16,180 nucleotides of DNA from Anaerolineales bacterium (GCA_029933275.1 JAOZOM010000016.1:1-16180), one strand, 5' to 3'. Numbered from the stretch's first letter, positions 6,362 to 15,145 are shown. Numbers and translations are program-made. Notes: a model not told the origin generated them from the letters alone.

Positions 6362-7822
6362 CTAAAAGAGAGCAATTGCGGCGGCACCGGAGAAACCAAA
6401 CCAAGGAGCGAAGAGTGTCCCAACCAATAAAATACCAATGGAGAGAACCGTTAAGGCGATGGCGTAGGAGAGAGAAAGAGGTATCGGGTGTTTTTCTTCA
6501 TCTTCATCTTCCATACGATAGAGGTAAACGTATTTTAGAACGGTGAGGTAGTAGAAAACGCCAACAATCGAGTTCAAAACACCGACAACAACCAGCCAAA
6601 CCAGATTCGCTTCCATCGCGGCGGCGAAGACAAAGACTTTTGCCACGAATCCGCCAAAGGGGGGCATGCCTGCTAGGGACAAGAACGCTACAAGCATCGC
6701 CAAAGCTAAACCGGGTGAGCGTCTGCTTAATCCTGAATAATCTTTGATTTCATCAGAGCCAGTCACATGAGAAACCGCGGCGACAATACCGAAGGCAGCA
6801 AGGTTGGTGAGGATATATGCCATCAAATAAAAGATTGTGCTGGTTGTGCCTAATTCAGAGACCGCGACTAAGCCAATCATCGCATAACCGGCATGAGCAA
6901 TCGAGGAATAAGCAAGCAGGCGTTTGATATTTGTTTGCGCCATCGCAACGAGGTTGCCCAAGGTCATTGCCAAAGTTGCCATGACGGCTAAGAGAAGCGA
7001 CCAAGAGAGAGAAATTTGCGGGAAGGCAACAAGGAAAAGGCGCAACAAAATGGCAAAGCCCGCGGCTTTCGAGGCAGTTGATAAGAAACCAGAAATCGGT
7101 GTCGGTGAGCCATCGTAGACATCGGGTGCCCAAAAATGGAAGGGGAAGATGGAGACCTTGAAACCAATCCCCACCAAAATCAGCATGGCAACTCCAGCAA
7201 CCAAAAGGGGCGCAAGCGCACCGGAGGCAACTAATTCACCGATTTCGTAGATATTGGTTACGCCACCACTAAAACCATAGAGTAGGCTTAAGCCATAGAG
7301 CATCACCGTAGATGTTAGCGCACCAAAGAGGAGGTATTTGAAGCCTGCTTCGGTCGAACGATCGTCTCCAGTCATAAATCCTGCCAAAATGTAGAGTGGA
7401 ATAGAGGTGGTTTCGATGGCAAGGTAGAGCATGATAATATCGGAAGCCGAAGCCATTAAGCTCATGCCCAAAGTCGAGGCGAGAAGGAGAAGATAGGCTT
7501 CACCGCGATGTCCGAGAGCTTTATGATCCATCATAAATAGAGAGGTCATCGCCGCGGCAAAGATGAAGAGCATCTTAAAGAAAAAACCCATCCCATCGTA
7601 GCGCACCATGCCGCCCCAAACCAATTCTGCTTCGGAGGGGCGTGCGACCAAAAGACTGACTATCAAAATGGTGAGTAATCCACCCGCGGTGAGCCAGCCT
7701 AAGTTGCGCCGCTTCTCTTCTTTGAGGAGCAGGTCAACTATGAGGACGATAATGCCGAGAAGAAGGAGAAGAATCTCAGGCAAAACCGCCATGATCATTG
7801 AAGAAGTAAATGAAAAGGTCAC
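6362..7822 (-). CDS. nuoN: NADH-quinone oxidoreductase subunit N
   Basis: Antiporter-like membrane subunit of complex I, the one nearest the peripheral arm; 486 residues and about 14 membrane helices. The proton-channel residues are in place: Glu137 in the TM5 stretch YLAIETTSIP, Lys222 in GFKVSIFPFHFWAPDVY (TM7), Lys252 in STASKAAGF (TM8) and Lys395 in GFVAKVFVF (TM12, where NuoN has Lys instead of the Glu of NuoM). This Lys and the HFWAPDVY motif separate it from NuoM. It starts with GTG at 7822, supported by GGAGG 7 bases upstream that overlaps the stop of the preceding nuoM copy. It is the last nuo gene. Confidence 0.96.
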   Translation of the reverse strand: MTFSFTSSMIMAVLPEILLLLLGIIVLIVDLLLKEEKRRNLGWLTAGGLLTILIVSLLVARPSEAELVWGGMVRYDGMGFFFKMLFIFAAAMTSLFMMDHKALGHRGEAYLLLLASTLGMSLMASASDIIMLYLAIETTSIPLYILAGFMTGDDRSTEAGFKYLLFGALTSTVMLYGLSLLYGFSGGVTNIYEIGELVASGALAPLLVAGVAMLILVGIGFKVSIFPFHFWAPDVYDGSPTPISGFLSTASKAAGFAILLRLFLVAFPQISLSWSLLLAVMATLAMTLGNLVAMAQTNIKRLLAYSSIAHAGYAMIGLVAVSELGTTSTIFYLMAYILTNLAAFGIVAAVSHVTGSDEIKDYSGLSRRSPGLALAMLVAFLSLAGMPPFGGFVAKVFVFAAAMEANLVWLVVVGVLNSIVGVFYYLTVLKYVYLYRMEDEDEEKHPIPLSLSYAIALTVLSIGILLVGTLFAPWFGFSGAAAIALF

Positions 7823-7833
7823 TTATATACCTC

Positions 7834-9300
7834 CTAGCCTAAAAGTGCCAGAATATGATCTACGCCAGACGAGACCATCGGCACCATCAAAGATGGGAAT
7901 AAACCGATACCAACCATCAAGATGGAAATCAAACCCAAAGCTACTTTATCCATCACCGATACGTCATTCATTCGTCCAGCGAATTCTTCGGGCATTTCGC
8001 CAAAGAAAACGCGTCGAATAACGAGTAACATATAGGCGGCGGTGACGATGATAGAAATGACGGAGAGAATGGCGATAATTGGAGCCGTTTGCCAAAGTCC
8101 CATAAAGATGGGGAACTCAGCAACAAAGCCAGAGAAGCCCGGCATTCCCATCGAAACCAGCGCACCAATAATGAAGGCAATTGCCGTAAAGGGCATGACT
8201 TTTACAAAGCCCCCCAAACGAGAAATCTCGCGCGTATGCGTTTGATTGTAAATCATCCCAACCGAAGCAAAGAAGAGGGCTGTCATGATCCCATGTGAGA
8301 ACATCTGGACAGTAGAACCAATCAAGCCAGAACGGGTGAGGGTGGCGAAACCAATCATCACTAAACCCATGTGGGAAACGGATGAAAAACCGATAACGTA
8401 TTTCAGATCAGTTTGTACCATCGCAATAAAGGCACCGTAAACAATATTGACGGCGGCTAAACCAAGAATAACCCATTTCCAGTAGATTGCGCCCTGCGGC
8501 ATAAGCATAATACCAACACGTAACGCGGCAAAAGCACCGAGTTTCATCAGCACGCCCGCATGGAACATGGAGACGGCGGTTGGTGCGGCAACGTGACCAT
8601 CAGGGCTCCAGTTGTGGAAGGGGAAAATCGCACCCAAGATGGCAAATCCCATAAAGACGGGCATAAACCAAGTGTTTTGGAATGCTGTGGAAAAATGCGC
8701 TTTCTCTAAGACAAGTAAATCGAAGGAGTGTGCGCCTGATGCCCAATACATGGCGAGCGCACCAATCAGCGCAATCACCGAGCCGATAAAGAGGTAAAGC
8801 GTTAGCTTCATCGCCGCGTATTCCCGTGTTTTGACCCAACCCCAAATGGAAATGAGCAAGTACATGGGGAAGACTGCAATTTCGTAGAAGAAGAAAAGCA
8901 GGAAAAGATCAAGCGAAGCAAATACGCCAAAAACGCCAGTCGCCAAGATGAAGAGGAAGGCGAAGAATTCGCGCGGACGATCGCTAATGCTCTGAGAAAC
9001 GATAACACCAGTGAACATCACCACGCCCGTTAGGAGAATCAGCGGCGTGCTAATCCCATCTACGCCGAGATGGTAGCCAATCCCGAAGGACGGGAGCCAA
9101 GAGTGCATCTCTTGGAATTGGTATCCAGCCGCGGTAATGTCGTAGGCGAAGTAGAGCCAGACCGAGAGAATCAGGTCAAAAGCCGCCGCCGCCAAAGCAA
9201 CCATACGAATCTCCGTTTTTCTTTCGCCAGGCATCATAAGGATAATCATGCCCGCAATAATCGGAGTAAAGACAATAACACTTAATATAGGAAATGCCAT
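7834..9300 (-). CDS. nuoM: NADH-quinone oxidoreductase subunit M, second copy (TM7 Lys absent)
   Basis: Antiporter-like membrane subunit, 488 residues, about 14 helices. It aligns along its whole length with the nuoM copy just upstream (YHLGVDGIS near 76-84, FFYEIAVFPMY in TM5, FSSVSHMG, GMPGFSGFVAEF). Glu140 (TM5), Lys253 (TM8, LMKLGAF) and Glu395 (TM12) are kept. The TM7 lysine is not: the motif reads FAILGAIFPFHNW where the other copy has FAIKVPIWPFHTW, so Leu222 takes its place. The following segment, SPDGHVAAPTAVS, also differs from LPDAHTEAPTAGS. The gene is intact, with GAGGTG 5 bases before the ATG, and lies in a tight operon (12 and 11 base gaps), so it is probably functional rather than decaying. 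It is an extra antiporter-like module. Confidence 0.94.
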   Translation of the reverse strand: MAFPILSVIVFTPIIAGMIILMMPGERKTEIRMVALAAAAFDLILSVWLYFAYDITAAGYQFQEMHSWLPSFGIGYHLGVDGISTPLILLTGVVMFTGVIVSQSISDRPREFFAFLFILATGVFGVFASLDLFLLFFFYEIAVFPMYLLISIWGWVKTREYAAMKLTLYLFIGSVIALIGALAMYWASGAHSFDLLVLEKAHFSTAFQNTWFMPVFMGFAILGAIFPFHNWSPDGHVAAPTAVSMFHAGVLMKLGAFAALRVGIMLMPQGAIYWKWVILGLAAVNIVYGAFIAMVQTDLKYVIGFSSVSHMGLVMIGFATLTRSGLIGSTVQMFSHGIMTALFFASVGMIYNQTHTREISRLGGFVKVMPFTAIAFIIGALVSMGMPGFSGFVAEFPIFMGLWQTAPIIAILSVISIIVTAAYMLLVIRRVFFGEMPEEFAGRMNDVSVMDKVALGLISILMVGIGLFPSLMVPMVSSGVDHILALLG

Positions 9301-9312
9301 TTGCTCACCTCG

Positions 9313-10821
9313 TTAGAACAAAACCATAACGGCTTTGTTAATCACGTCCAAAATCCAAGCAGGCCAGAGACCAATGACAAGGAAAAGTATCATCAACGGA
9401 GTCACGACAAGAATCTCGCGCGTGCTGATATCCGTCAAATGCCCCACCCAGTCCTCGTTCATTGGACCGTGCAAAATCTTCTTAATCCCTTTCAAGATAT
9501 AAGCACCGGTAAAGAGTAATCCGAGCATACCTAACGCGGTGAGGAAGGGGAAGATAGGCCAAGAACCTCGCACAACCAAGAACTCAGAAACAAATCCGTT
9601 CAAAGTTGGCAAGCCGAGCGAAGCCATCGAAACAAAAATCAGGATACCGCCATAAACCGGCACAATCGGAAATAAACCGCCGAAGGCGTTCAAATCGCGG
9701 GTATGCGCTCGCTCGTAAATGACACCGACGAGGAAAAACATCGCCGCCGCCGAAATACCATGATTGAACATCTGCAAAACTGCACCGTCTACCGCGATAT
9801 GAGCATCCAAAGTGCCCGCCGCTCGCGCCGCAACCGCGACACCGAGCATCACAAAGCCCATGTGATTGATAGACGAGTAAGCAACAAGACGCTTGAAGTC
9901 ATCCTGCCCGTAAGAGGCGAAAGCACCGAAGATAATGGACATCACCGCGAGGAAGGCGAGAATGCCTGCATAACGATGTGCTTCAACAGGATAAAGCGGA
10001 ATGACAAGCCGTAAGAAGCCATACGCACCCAATTTCAGCAAAACGCCAGCCAAAAGCATCGAACCTGCGGTCGGGGCTTCGGTATGTGCATCGGGAAGCC
10101 AAGTGTGGAAGGGCCAAATCGGCACTTTGATGGCAAAAGCAATCGCAAATGCCCAGAATGCGACCGTTTTAACGGTAGCAACCGGAAGTCCAAGCAGTGA
10201 ACCCTGTACACTTGACCAACGCTCGTAGAGAAGAGGCAAGTCGTAGCTCTGGAAGAGAACACCGAGCAACTGGATCGAGAGAAGTAATCCCAAAGAACCA
10301 GCCATCGTATAAAGGAGGAATTTCAGCGAAGCGTAATTGCGATTTTCACCGCCCCATTGATTGATAAGAAAATACATCGGCACTAGCCCGATTTCCCAGA
10401 AAAGGAAGAAAATCAGGAGGTCAAGAGCCAGAAAAACGCCCAACATTCCTGTTTCGAGGAAGAGGAAGAGCATCATATAGGGCTTGACGCGATCGGTGAT
10501 ACTGAAAGACGCTAAAATCGCCAACGGAGTCAGTAAAGTGGTCAGCAAGACCATCGTCAGAGAAAGCCCATCCACGCCTAAGTGGAAGGAGGAGCCAATC
10601 GCCGCGTACCAAGTATATTGCTCTTGGAATTGGAAACCCGGCGTTCCTGATTGGAAACTAACCCAGAGCCAAATCGAAAGACCGAAGGGTATCAAACTGG
10701 CGACAAGAGCCGTCCAGCGAAGCAATTTTGTCTCATTTTTCGGCAAAAAGAGAAGAACTACCGCCGAAAAAATGGGAAAAAGCAAAATGGTTGTCAACAG
10801 GTGACTTGCAACAAAATTCAT
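9313..10821 (-). CDS. nuoM: NADH-quinone oxidoreductase subunit M, first copy (canonical)
   Basis: Antiporter-like proton-pumping subunit of complex I, 502 residues, about 14 helices. All key residues are visible: Glu143 in FWEIGLVPMYF (TM5), Lys232 in FAIKVPIWPFHTWLPDAH (TM7), Lys263 in LLKLGAYGFLR (TM8) and Glu413 in GFVSEFLV (TM12). These match E. coli NuoM Glu144, Lys234, Lys265 and Glu407. The DDFKRLVAYSSINHMG motif of TM9-10 is present. The start ATG has AGGAG 6 bases upstream, 18 bases after nuoL. It is the canonical partner of the second, altered copy that follows. Confidence 0.97.
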   Translation of the reverse strand: MNFVASHLLTTILLFPIFSAVVLLFLPKNETKLLRWTALVASLIPFGLSIWLWVSFQSGTPGFQFQEQYTWYAAIGSSFHLGVDGLSLTMVLLTTLLTPLAILASFSITDRVKPYMMLFLFLETGMLGVFLALDLLIFFLFWEIGLVPMYFLINQWGGENRNYASLKFLLYTMAGSLGLLLSIQLLGVLFQSYDLPLLYERWSSVQGSLLGLPVATVKTVAFWAFAIAFAIKVPIWPFHTWLPDAHTEAPTAGSMLLAGVLLKLGAYGFLRLVIPLYPVEAHRYAGILAFLAVMSIIFGAFASYGQDDFKRLVAYSSINHMGFVMLGVAVAARAAGTLDAHIAVDGAVLQMFNHGISAAAMFFLVGVIYERAHTRDLNAFGGLFPIVPVYGGILIFVSMASLGLPTLNGFVSEFLVVRGSWPIFPFLTALGMLGLLFTGAYILKGIKKILHGPMNEDWVGHLTDISTREILVVTPLMILFLVIGLWPAWILDVINKAVMVLF

Positions 10822-10839
10822 TATTTTCTCCTGTCTGCC

Positions 10840-13014
10840 CTAAATCAGAATAACGTAGTACAGAACAGCGGCAATGATGAGAAACACGCTCATTGCGGCA
10901 ATCATATACTGCTGAATACGCCCCGTTTCAACAAAGCGCAGTTTTTCGCCAGCTTTATGGACAAGGTCCGCCGAGCCATCGCCAATAAGACGATTGACAA
11001 CGGGTAAATCAAAACGCTCACGGAAGAGATGACCAATCCAGTAGGCGATAGGGCCAAAAATGTGCAAAATACCATCAATCAGACCGCGATCCATCCATTT
11101 ATAGGTGAAAATTTCCGAGAACCAACGAGCGGGATTGACAAAGAGGAAATCATAAGCCTCGTCAAAATAGTATTTATTCTCAATCCAATGATAAAGGGGA
11201 CCCATCCATTTTTTGACGGGATCAACCGCTCCTGCTTTTTGCTTGCGATACGTTAACCAACCGAATGCCAGCCCCCCGAGAGCTACCGTTAAAGAGGTAA
11301 TCAGCGGAATCCAGCTAAATTCAGCATGTGTTTCCGGAAGATGGACAGTGTGTGCAACAAAATGATGGAACCAGTTCGACGAGAAACTGCCCAAGATGGG
11401 GAAATTCTCAGGAATGCCGACCCAGCCATAAGCAAGAGCGAAAAATGCCAAAACAACGAGCGGAGTCGTCATCGTCCAAGTATTCTCGCTTGCGTGTTCC
11501 GCTTCAGGTGTTTTTGCATCCCCCAAAAAGGTCATCGTAATCTGACGCATGGTGTAGAAAGCGGTCAAGAAAGCGGCTAAAGCCAATACAATGAAAACGG
11601 TCGTGTGACCGTGTGCAAAAGCATCGGCAAAAATTTCATCTTTCGACCAAAAGCCTGCTGTCACAATCGGGAAACCAGAAAGGGCGAACCCGCCAATCAG
11701 GAAAGTCCAGAAAGTGATGGGCATTTTTTTGTAGAGACCGCCCATATTTCGCATATCTTGCGGGTCAAGGTCGTGGTTGCCTGTATGCAAAACGCCGTGT
11801 TCCATGCCGTGAATAACCGATCCAGAACCGAGGAAGAGAAGGGCTTTGAAAAATGCGTGGGTGATGAGATGGAAAACCGCGGCAACATAAGCACCGACAC
11901 CGATGGCAGCCATCATATAACCAAGTTGCGAAATAGTGGAGTAAGCGAGAACACCCTTGACATCGTTTTGGGCAACAGCAATAGTTGCAGCAAAAAGTGC
12001 CGTAAACGCGCCGATAAAAGCGATAATGCTCATCGTGGGCGTGAGAGTGTATCCATCCCAACCGGCTGAGATAAGCGGGAAGATGCGGATGGTCATATAA
12101 ACGCCAGCCGAAACCATTGTTGCGGCATGAATCATTGCCGAAACAGGGGTAGGACCTTCCATTGCGTCAGGAAGCCAAACGTGCAGAGGCCACTGAGCCG
12201 ATTTACCAACCGCACCGATGAAGAGAAGAAGTCCAATTGCTCCAGCAGCAGAAAGGCCCCAGAATGCGGGGGTGGATTCTAACGCGTGCAAAACTTCGTG
12301 AGAGAAGATAACTTCGTAGCGAAGTGAACCAGTGGCACTGTAAAGGAAAGCAAGTCCCAAAAGCATGAAGACATCGCCGATGCGAGTGGTCATAAAGGCT
12401 TTGATGCCCGCGTTGCGAGCGGATTTCTTTGCAAACCAGAAACCAATCAACAAATAGGAGCATAAACCCATGATTTCCCAGCCGACAAAGAGGGTCAGCA
12501 AATTATCGGAAATGACGAGGGTATACATCCCAGCGGCAAAGAGACCAATAAAGGCGAAGAAGCGAGCGTACATCGGCTCAACGGAGGGAACGCTATGCTT
12601 GTGACCATGCTCATTTTCAACCGTTGCGCCGTGCGGGGGAAGACCTTGCTTATCATGATCGCCTTTAGGCTGACCGAAATTATGATAGCCAACTGAGTAA
12701 AGGAAAATCATAAAAATTGTCCAAGCAACAAAGAAAAGTGTCGCTGCGGAGAGGGGATCAATGCGTACACCGATTTCCAGCCAACCATCACCCAGCGGAA
12801 GCCAAGGGATAGAGTCTGTGAAAGGATGCTCACCAAAATGTTCCACGCCCAAAGAGCGGAAGAAAACAACCATCGCACCAGCCCAAGAAAGGGCGGCTGC
12901 GCCTACACCAACTATATGGCTTAATTTATTGCTCTTATTCGTAAAAAGAACAATAATAAAGAAAGCCAAAAGCGGAGGGAGAGGGAGTAACCAGATGAGG
13001 GTGTTCGTTGCCAT
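10840..13014 (-). CDS. nuoL: NADH-quinone oxidoreductase subunit L (enlarged)
   Basis: Distal antiporter-like subunit of complex I, with a C-terminal lateral helix that runs along the membrane arm. At 724 residues it is longer than E. coli NuoL (613). Key residues are present: Glu180 in FVGWEIMGLCSYLLIGF (TM5), Lys271 in GAVGKSAQWPLHVWLPDA (TM7), Lys390 in THAFFK, and Lys458-Asp459 in GFWSKDEI (TM12). Two regions explain much of the extra length. Residues about 112-148 form a hydrophilic His/Asp-rich insertion between TM3 and TM4, where most NuoL have under 10 residues. The lateral-helix region between YYFDEAYD (615-622) and the last helix is about 30 residues longer than in E. coli. AGGAG precedes the ATG. 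Neighbours nuoK and nuoM lie 9 and 18 bases away. Confidence 0.96.
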   Translation of the reverse strand: MATNTLIWLLPLPPLLAFFIIVLFTNKSNKLSHIVGVGAAALSWAGAMVVFFRSLGVEHFGEHPFTDSIPWLPLGDGWLEIGVRIDPLSAATLFFVAWTIFMIFLYSVGYHNFGQPKGDHDKQGLPPHGATVENEHGHKHSVPSVEPMYARFFAFIGLFAAGMYTLVISDNLLTLFVGWEIMGLCSYLLIGFWFAKKSARNAGIKAFMTTRIGDVFMLLGLAFLYSATGSLRYEVIFSHEVLHALESTPAFWGLSAAGAIGLLLFIGAVGKSAQWPLHVWLPDAMEGPTPVSAMIHAATMVSAGVYMTIRIFPLISAGWDGYTLTPTMSIIAFIGAFTALFAATIAVAQNDVKGVLAYSTISQLGYMMAAIGVGAYVAAVFHLITHAFFKALLFLGSGSVIHGMEHGVLHTGNHDLDPQDMRNMGGLYKKMPITFWTFLIGGFALSGFPIVTAGFWSKDEIFADAFAHGHTTVFIVLALAAFLTAFYTMRQITMTFLGDAKTPEAEHASENTWTMTTPLVVLAFFALAYGWVGIPENFPILGSFSSNWFHHFVAHTVHLPETHAEFSWIPLITSLTVALGGLAFGWLTYRKQKAGAVDPVKKWMGPLYHWIENKYYFDEAYDFLFVNPARWFSEIFTYKWMDRGLIDGILHIFGPIAYWIGHLFRERFDLPVVNRLIGDGSADLVHKAGEKLRFVETGRIQQYMIAAMSVFLIIAAVLYYVILI

Positions 13015-13023
13015 ATTTTTCTC

Positions 13024-13332
13024 CTACCACTTCAACAAGTCAATATCATTCGCAACAACAGTATCACGACGGCGATAGATCGAAATGATCAACGCCAAAC
13101 CGACTGAAACTTCCGCTGCTGCTACTGCAAAAACAATAATGGCGAAAACCTGCCCTGTCACTTTAGCAGGCTCCAAATAACGCCAGAACGTAACAAGATT
13201 GATATTAACAGCGTTCAACATCAACTCAATACCAAGTAAAATGGCGACCGCATTTTTGCGTGCTAAAACACCAAAAAGACCGATGCTAAAAAGAGCCGCC
13301 GCCAAAATCAAATACCAAGAAATAGGGATCAT
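13024..13332 (-). CDS. nuoK: NADH-quinone oxidoreductase subunit K
   Basis: Small three-helix membrane subunit of complex I (102 residues, normal for the family) in the chain that links quinone chemistry to pumping. The two membrane glutamates are present: Glu36 in GIELMLNAVN (TM2) and Glu74 in AAAEVSVGLAL (TM3), equivalent to E. coli Glu36 and Glu72. The C-terminal tail RRRDTVVANDIDLLKW has the usual pattern. GGAGG lies 5 bases before the ATG, and the nuoJ stop codon is embedded in that RBS, so translation is probably coupled. Confidence 0.97.
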   Translation of the reverse strand: MIPISWYLILAAALFSIGLFGVLARKNAVAILLGIELMLNAVNINLVTFWRYLEPAKVTGQVFAIIVFAVAAAEVSVGLALIISIYRRRDTVVANDIDLLKW

Positions 13333-13341
13333 CTTTACCTC

Positions 13342-13857
13342 CTATTTATTTTTTGTCGCACCAACTGCTACATAAACCGCACCGATTAGTGCGGCAAGCA
13401 ACAAGACGGAAGCAACTTCAAAGGGCAAGATATACGCACTAGGCGAAATCAAAGCTGTACCTAGCTTGCCAACCATATCCGCAGGGACCTCCGCGGAAGG
13501 AAGTTGGGTAAATCCTGTCCAATTTTTCAGCAAAAGGAAAAAGCCGCCAAAAGTCAACAAACTCAAAACTGCCGCCAGAAATCGACCATCGTTGAGAGGC
13601 GTAGCAGAATCGCGCAAATCTTTGCGAGTGAGCATCACGGCAAAGATGAAAAGAATCGCAATTGCGCCAACGTAAACTACAATCTGCACCATCGCCATAA
13701 ATCCGGCACTGAGCATCGCGTATAGCGCAGCAACCCCAAAAAGAGTCGCTATCAGCCAAAATGCCGCGTGAATCATTTTCTTTGTAGTCACAACTTTATA
13801 AGCTGAACCAAGAATGATCGCGGCAAAGATTAGAAAGAGAACTTGCATAGTTGTCAT
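13342..13857 (-). CDS. nuoJ: NADH-quinone oxidoreductase subunit J
   Basis: Five-helix membrane subunit of complex I, 171 residues. It shows the family hallmark in TM2-TM3, HAAFWLIATLFGVAALYAML followed by MVQIVVYVGAIAILFIFAVML, which contains the pi-bulge helix (VYVGAI) that shifts during turnover. The last helix (EVASVLLLAALIGAVYVA) is also typical. The ATG at 13857 has GGAG upstream; another ATG three codons on is possible. It follows nuoH by only 16 bases, so there is no room for nuoI, which sits between H and J in the standard operon. Confidence 0.96.
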   Translation of the reverse strand: MTTMQVLFLIFAAIILGSAYKVVTTKKMIHAAFWLIATLFGVAALYAMLSAGFMAMVQIVVYVGAIAILFIFAVMLTRKDLRDSATPLNDGRFLAAVLSLLTFGGFFLLLKNWTGFTQLPSAEVPADMVGKLGTALISPSAYILPFEVASVLLLAALIGAVYVAVGATKNK

Positions 13858-13873
13858 ATTTTTTCTCCTCCGT

Positions 13874-15070
13874 TTAGTGTTGTGTCACAGGGGCAACCGA
13901 TTGAGTAGAAGCCTCTTCTTGTGCGCGTTCTTTCTGAGCATGAGACTTCAGATATTCAATCGTTAACCAAGCAATCAGGATATTTGAAAGGAATAACACG
14001 GGCGCAAGCCACGAGCTTCCCAACAGCAAACGACCGATTAACGCGGTCACCATCAAGAGAATAAAGGCAAGCGGAGTTAGAAACTTCCAGTTGAATGCCA
14101 GCATGTGATCAATACGAATACGCGGAACGGTGTATTTGACCCACATAATCACCCAATAGAAGAAGAGAGCCTTGAACATGAAGATAATCGCGCCAACAAT
14201 CGGACCTAAATTCTCAAGCCCAAAGAAGCGATGACCACCAAAGAAGAGCAAAGCAATGAAACCACCAAAGGTGAAAGAGTGGAGTAACTCACCCGCATAG
14301 AAGAGACCGAATTTCATGCCAGTATATTCGGTGTGAAAACCTGCCACAATTTCAGATTCAGCTTCATTCAAGTCGAAAGGTGAACGTCCTAATTCGGCGA
14401 TGGCGGAGATTAAGAAAATCAGGAACGCCAAAGGTGAAAGGAAGATAAAGGGAACTGCTTCCTGTGCATCCACAATCCCGACCGCGCCCATTGTTCCCGC
14501 CAACACGGTGACGATTAGCAGCGCGGCGACCATCGGAATCTCATAAGAGACCATTTGCGCAACGGTACGGAACGCGCCCATTAATGCGTATTTGTTATTT
14601 GACGACCACCCAGCCATAATCACGGAGAGCGTCCCAATTGATCCGGCGGCTACGAGATAAAGCATCGCTACATTCAAATCTACGCCAACCATTTTCGGGG
14701 CAAAAGGCAAAATCGCCCAAAGCAAAAGCACGGACATCAGCGAGAAGATCGGTGCTAAGTTGAAGAGAACAACATCCGCACCAATGGGGGTAATATCCTC
14801 TTTAATCAGCAGTTTGACAATATCCGCAAAGGGCTGGAAGATACCAAAAGGACCAACTCGATTTGGTCCTAGGCGATCCTGAAAACGTGCCACCACTTTA
14901 CGCTCAACCCAAACGAGAAAAATATCTAAAATCATCGCAAAGGATACAAACGCCAAAATGCCAATCAACCAAATCAGGACTGTCGCCAAAGACTCAGACA
15001 TTCCTCCACTTGTGAAGGATGCCAATAGCGAGTCAAACATAGTGGTTATTGGATCTTTCCAAAATTCCAT
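13874..15070 (-). CDS. nuoH: NADH-quinone oxidoreductase subunit H
   Basis: Membrane subunit that anchors the peripheral arm and forms much of the quinone chamber; 398 residues, slightly longer than usual because of a polar tail after 376. Conserved quinone-cavity motifs are present: WVERKVVARFQDRLGPNRVG (54-73), GWSSNNKYALMGAFR (154-168), MVSYEIP (173-179) and AELGRSPFDLNEAESEIVAGF (225-245) continuing to HTEYTGMKF, with its cluster of acidic residues. The ATG at 15070 has AAGGAG 6 bases upstream. A terminator-like hairpin separates it from nuoA, where nuoB, nuoC and nuoD would normally be. Confidence 0.97.
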   Translation of the reverse strand: MEFWKDPITTMFDSLLASFTSGGMSESLATVLIWLIGILAFVSFAMILDIFLVWVERKVVARFQDRLGPNRVGPFGIFQPFADIVKLLIKEDITPIGADVVLFNLAPIFSLMSVLLLWAILPFAPKMVGVDLNVAMLYLVAAGSIGTLSVIMAGWSSNNKYALMGAFRTVAQMVSYEIPMVAALLIVTVLAGTMGAVGIVDAQEAVPFIFLSPLAFLIFLISAIAELGRSPFDLNEAESEIVAGFHTEYTGMKFGLFYAGELLHSFTFGGFIALLFFGGHRFFGLENLGPIVGAIIFMFKALFFYWVIMWVKYTVPRIRIDHMLAFNWKFLTPLAFILLMVTALIGRLLLGSSWLAPVLFLSNILIAWLTIEYLKSHAQKERAQEEASTQSVAPVTQH

Positions 15071-15088
15071 GAGTTACTCCTTACACAG

Positions 15089-15123
15089 AAAAAAGGCTGC
15101 GGAAATTATTTTCCATCAGCCTT
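15089..15123 (-). terminator. Intrinsic terminator-like hairpin between nuoA and nuoH
   Basis: Minus-strand stem of 12 base pairs in two parts (15123-15117 with 15099-15093, and 15114-15110 with 15105-15101) around a 1x2 internal loop, with a 4-base ATAA loop at the tip. It is followed at once by a run of six T residues (15094-15089, two of them in the stem base). It lies 22 bases after nuoA and 18 bases before nuoH. It may be a partial terminator, an attenuator or an mRNA 3'-end stabiliser for nuoA. Confidence 0.7.
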
Positions 15124-15145
15124 ATCGATTATTTCGCGGGTTTTT

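Noticed and set aside
7834..9300. Second nuoM as a pseudogene
   Set aside because: The frame is full length, has a good RBS, keeps three of four key charged residues and fits the operon spacing.
11605..12069. 154-codon plus-strand frame inside nuoL
   Set aside because: Antisense shadow of a highly conserved gene; no RBS and no recognisable domain.
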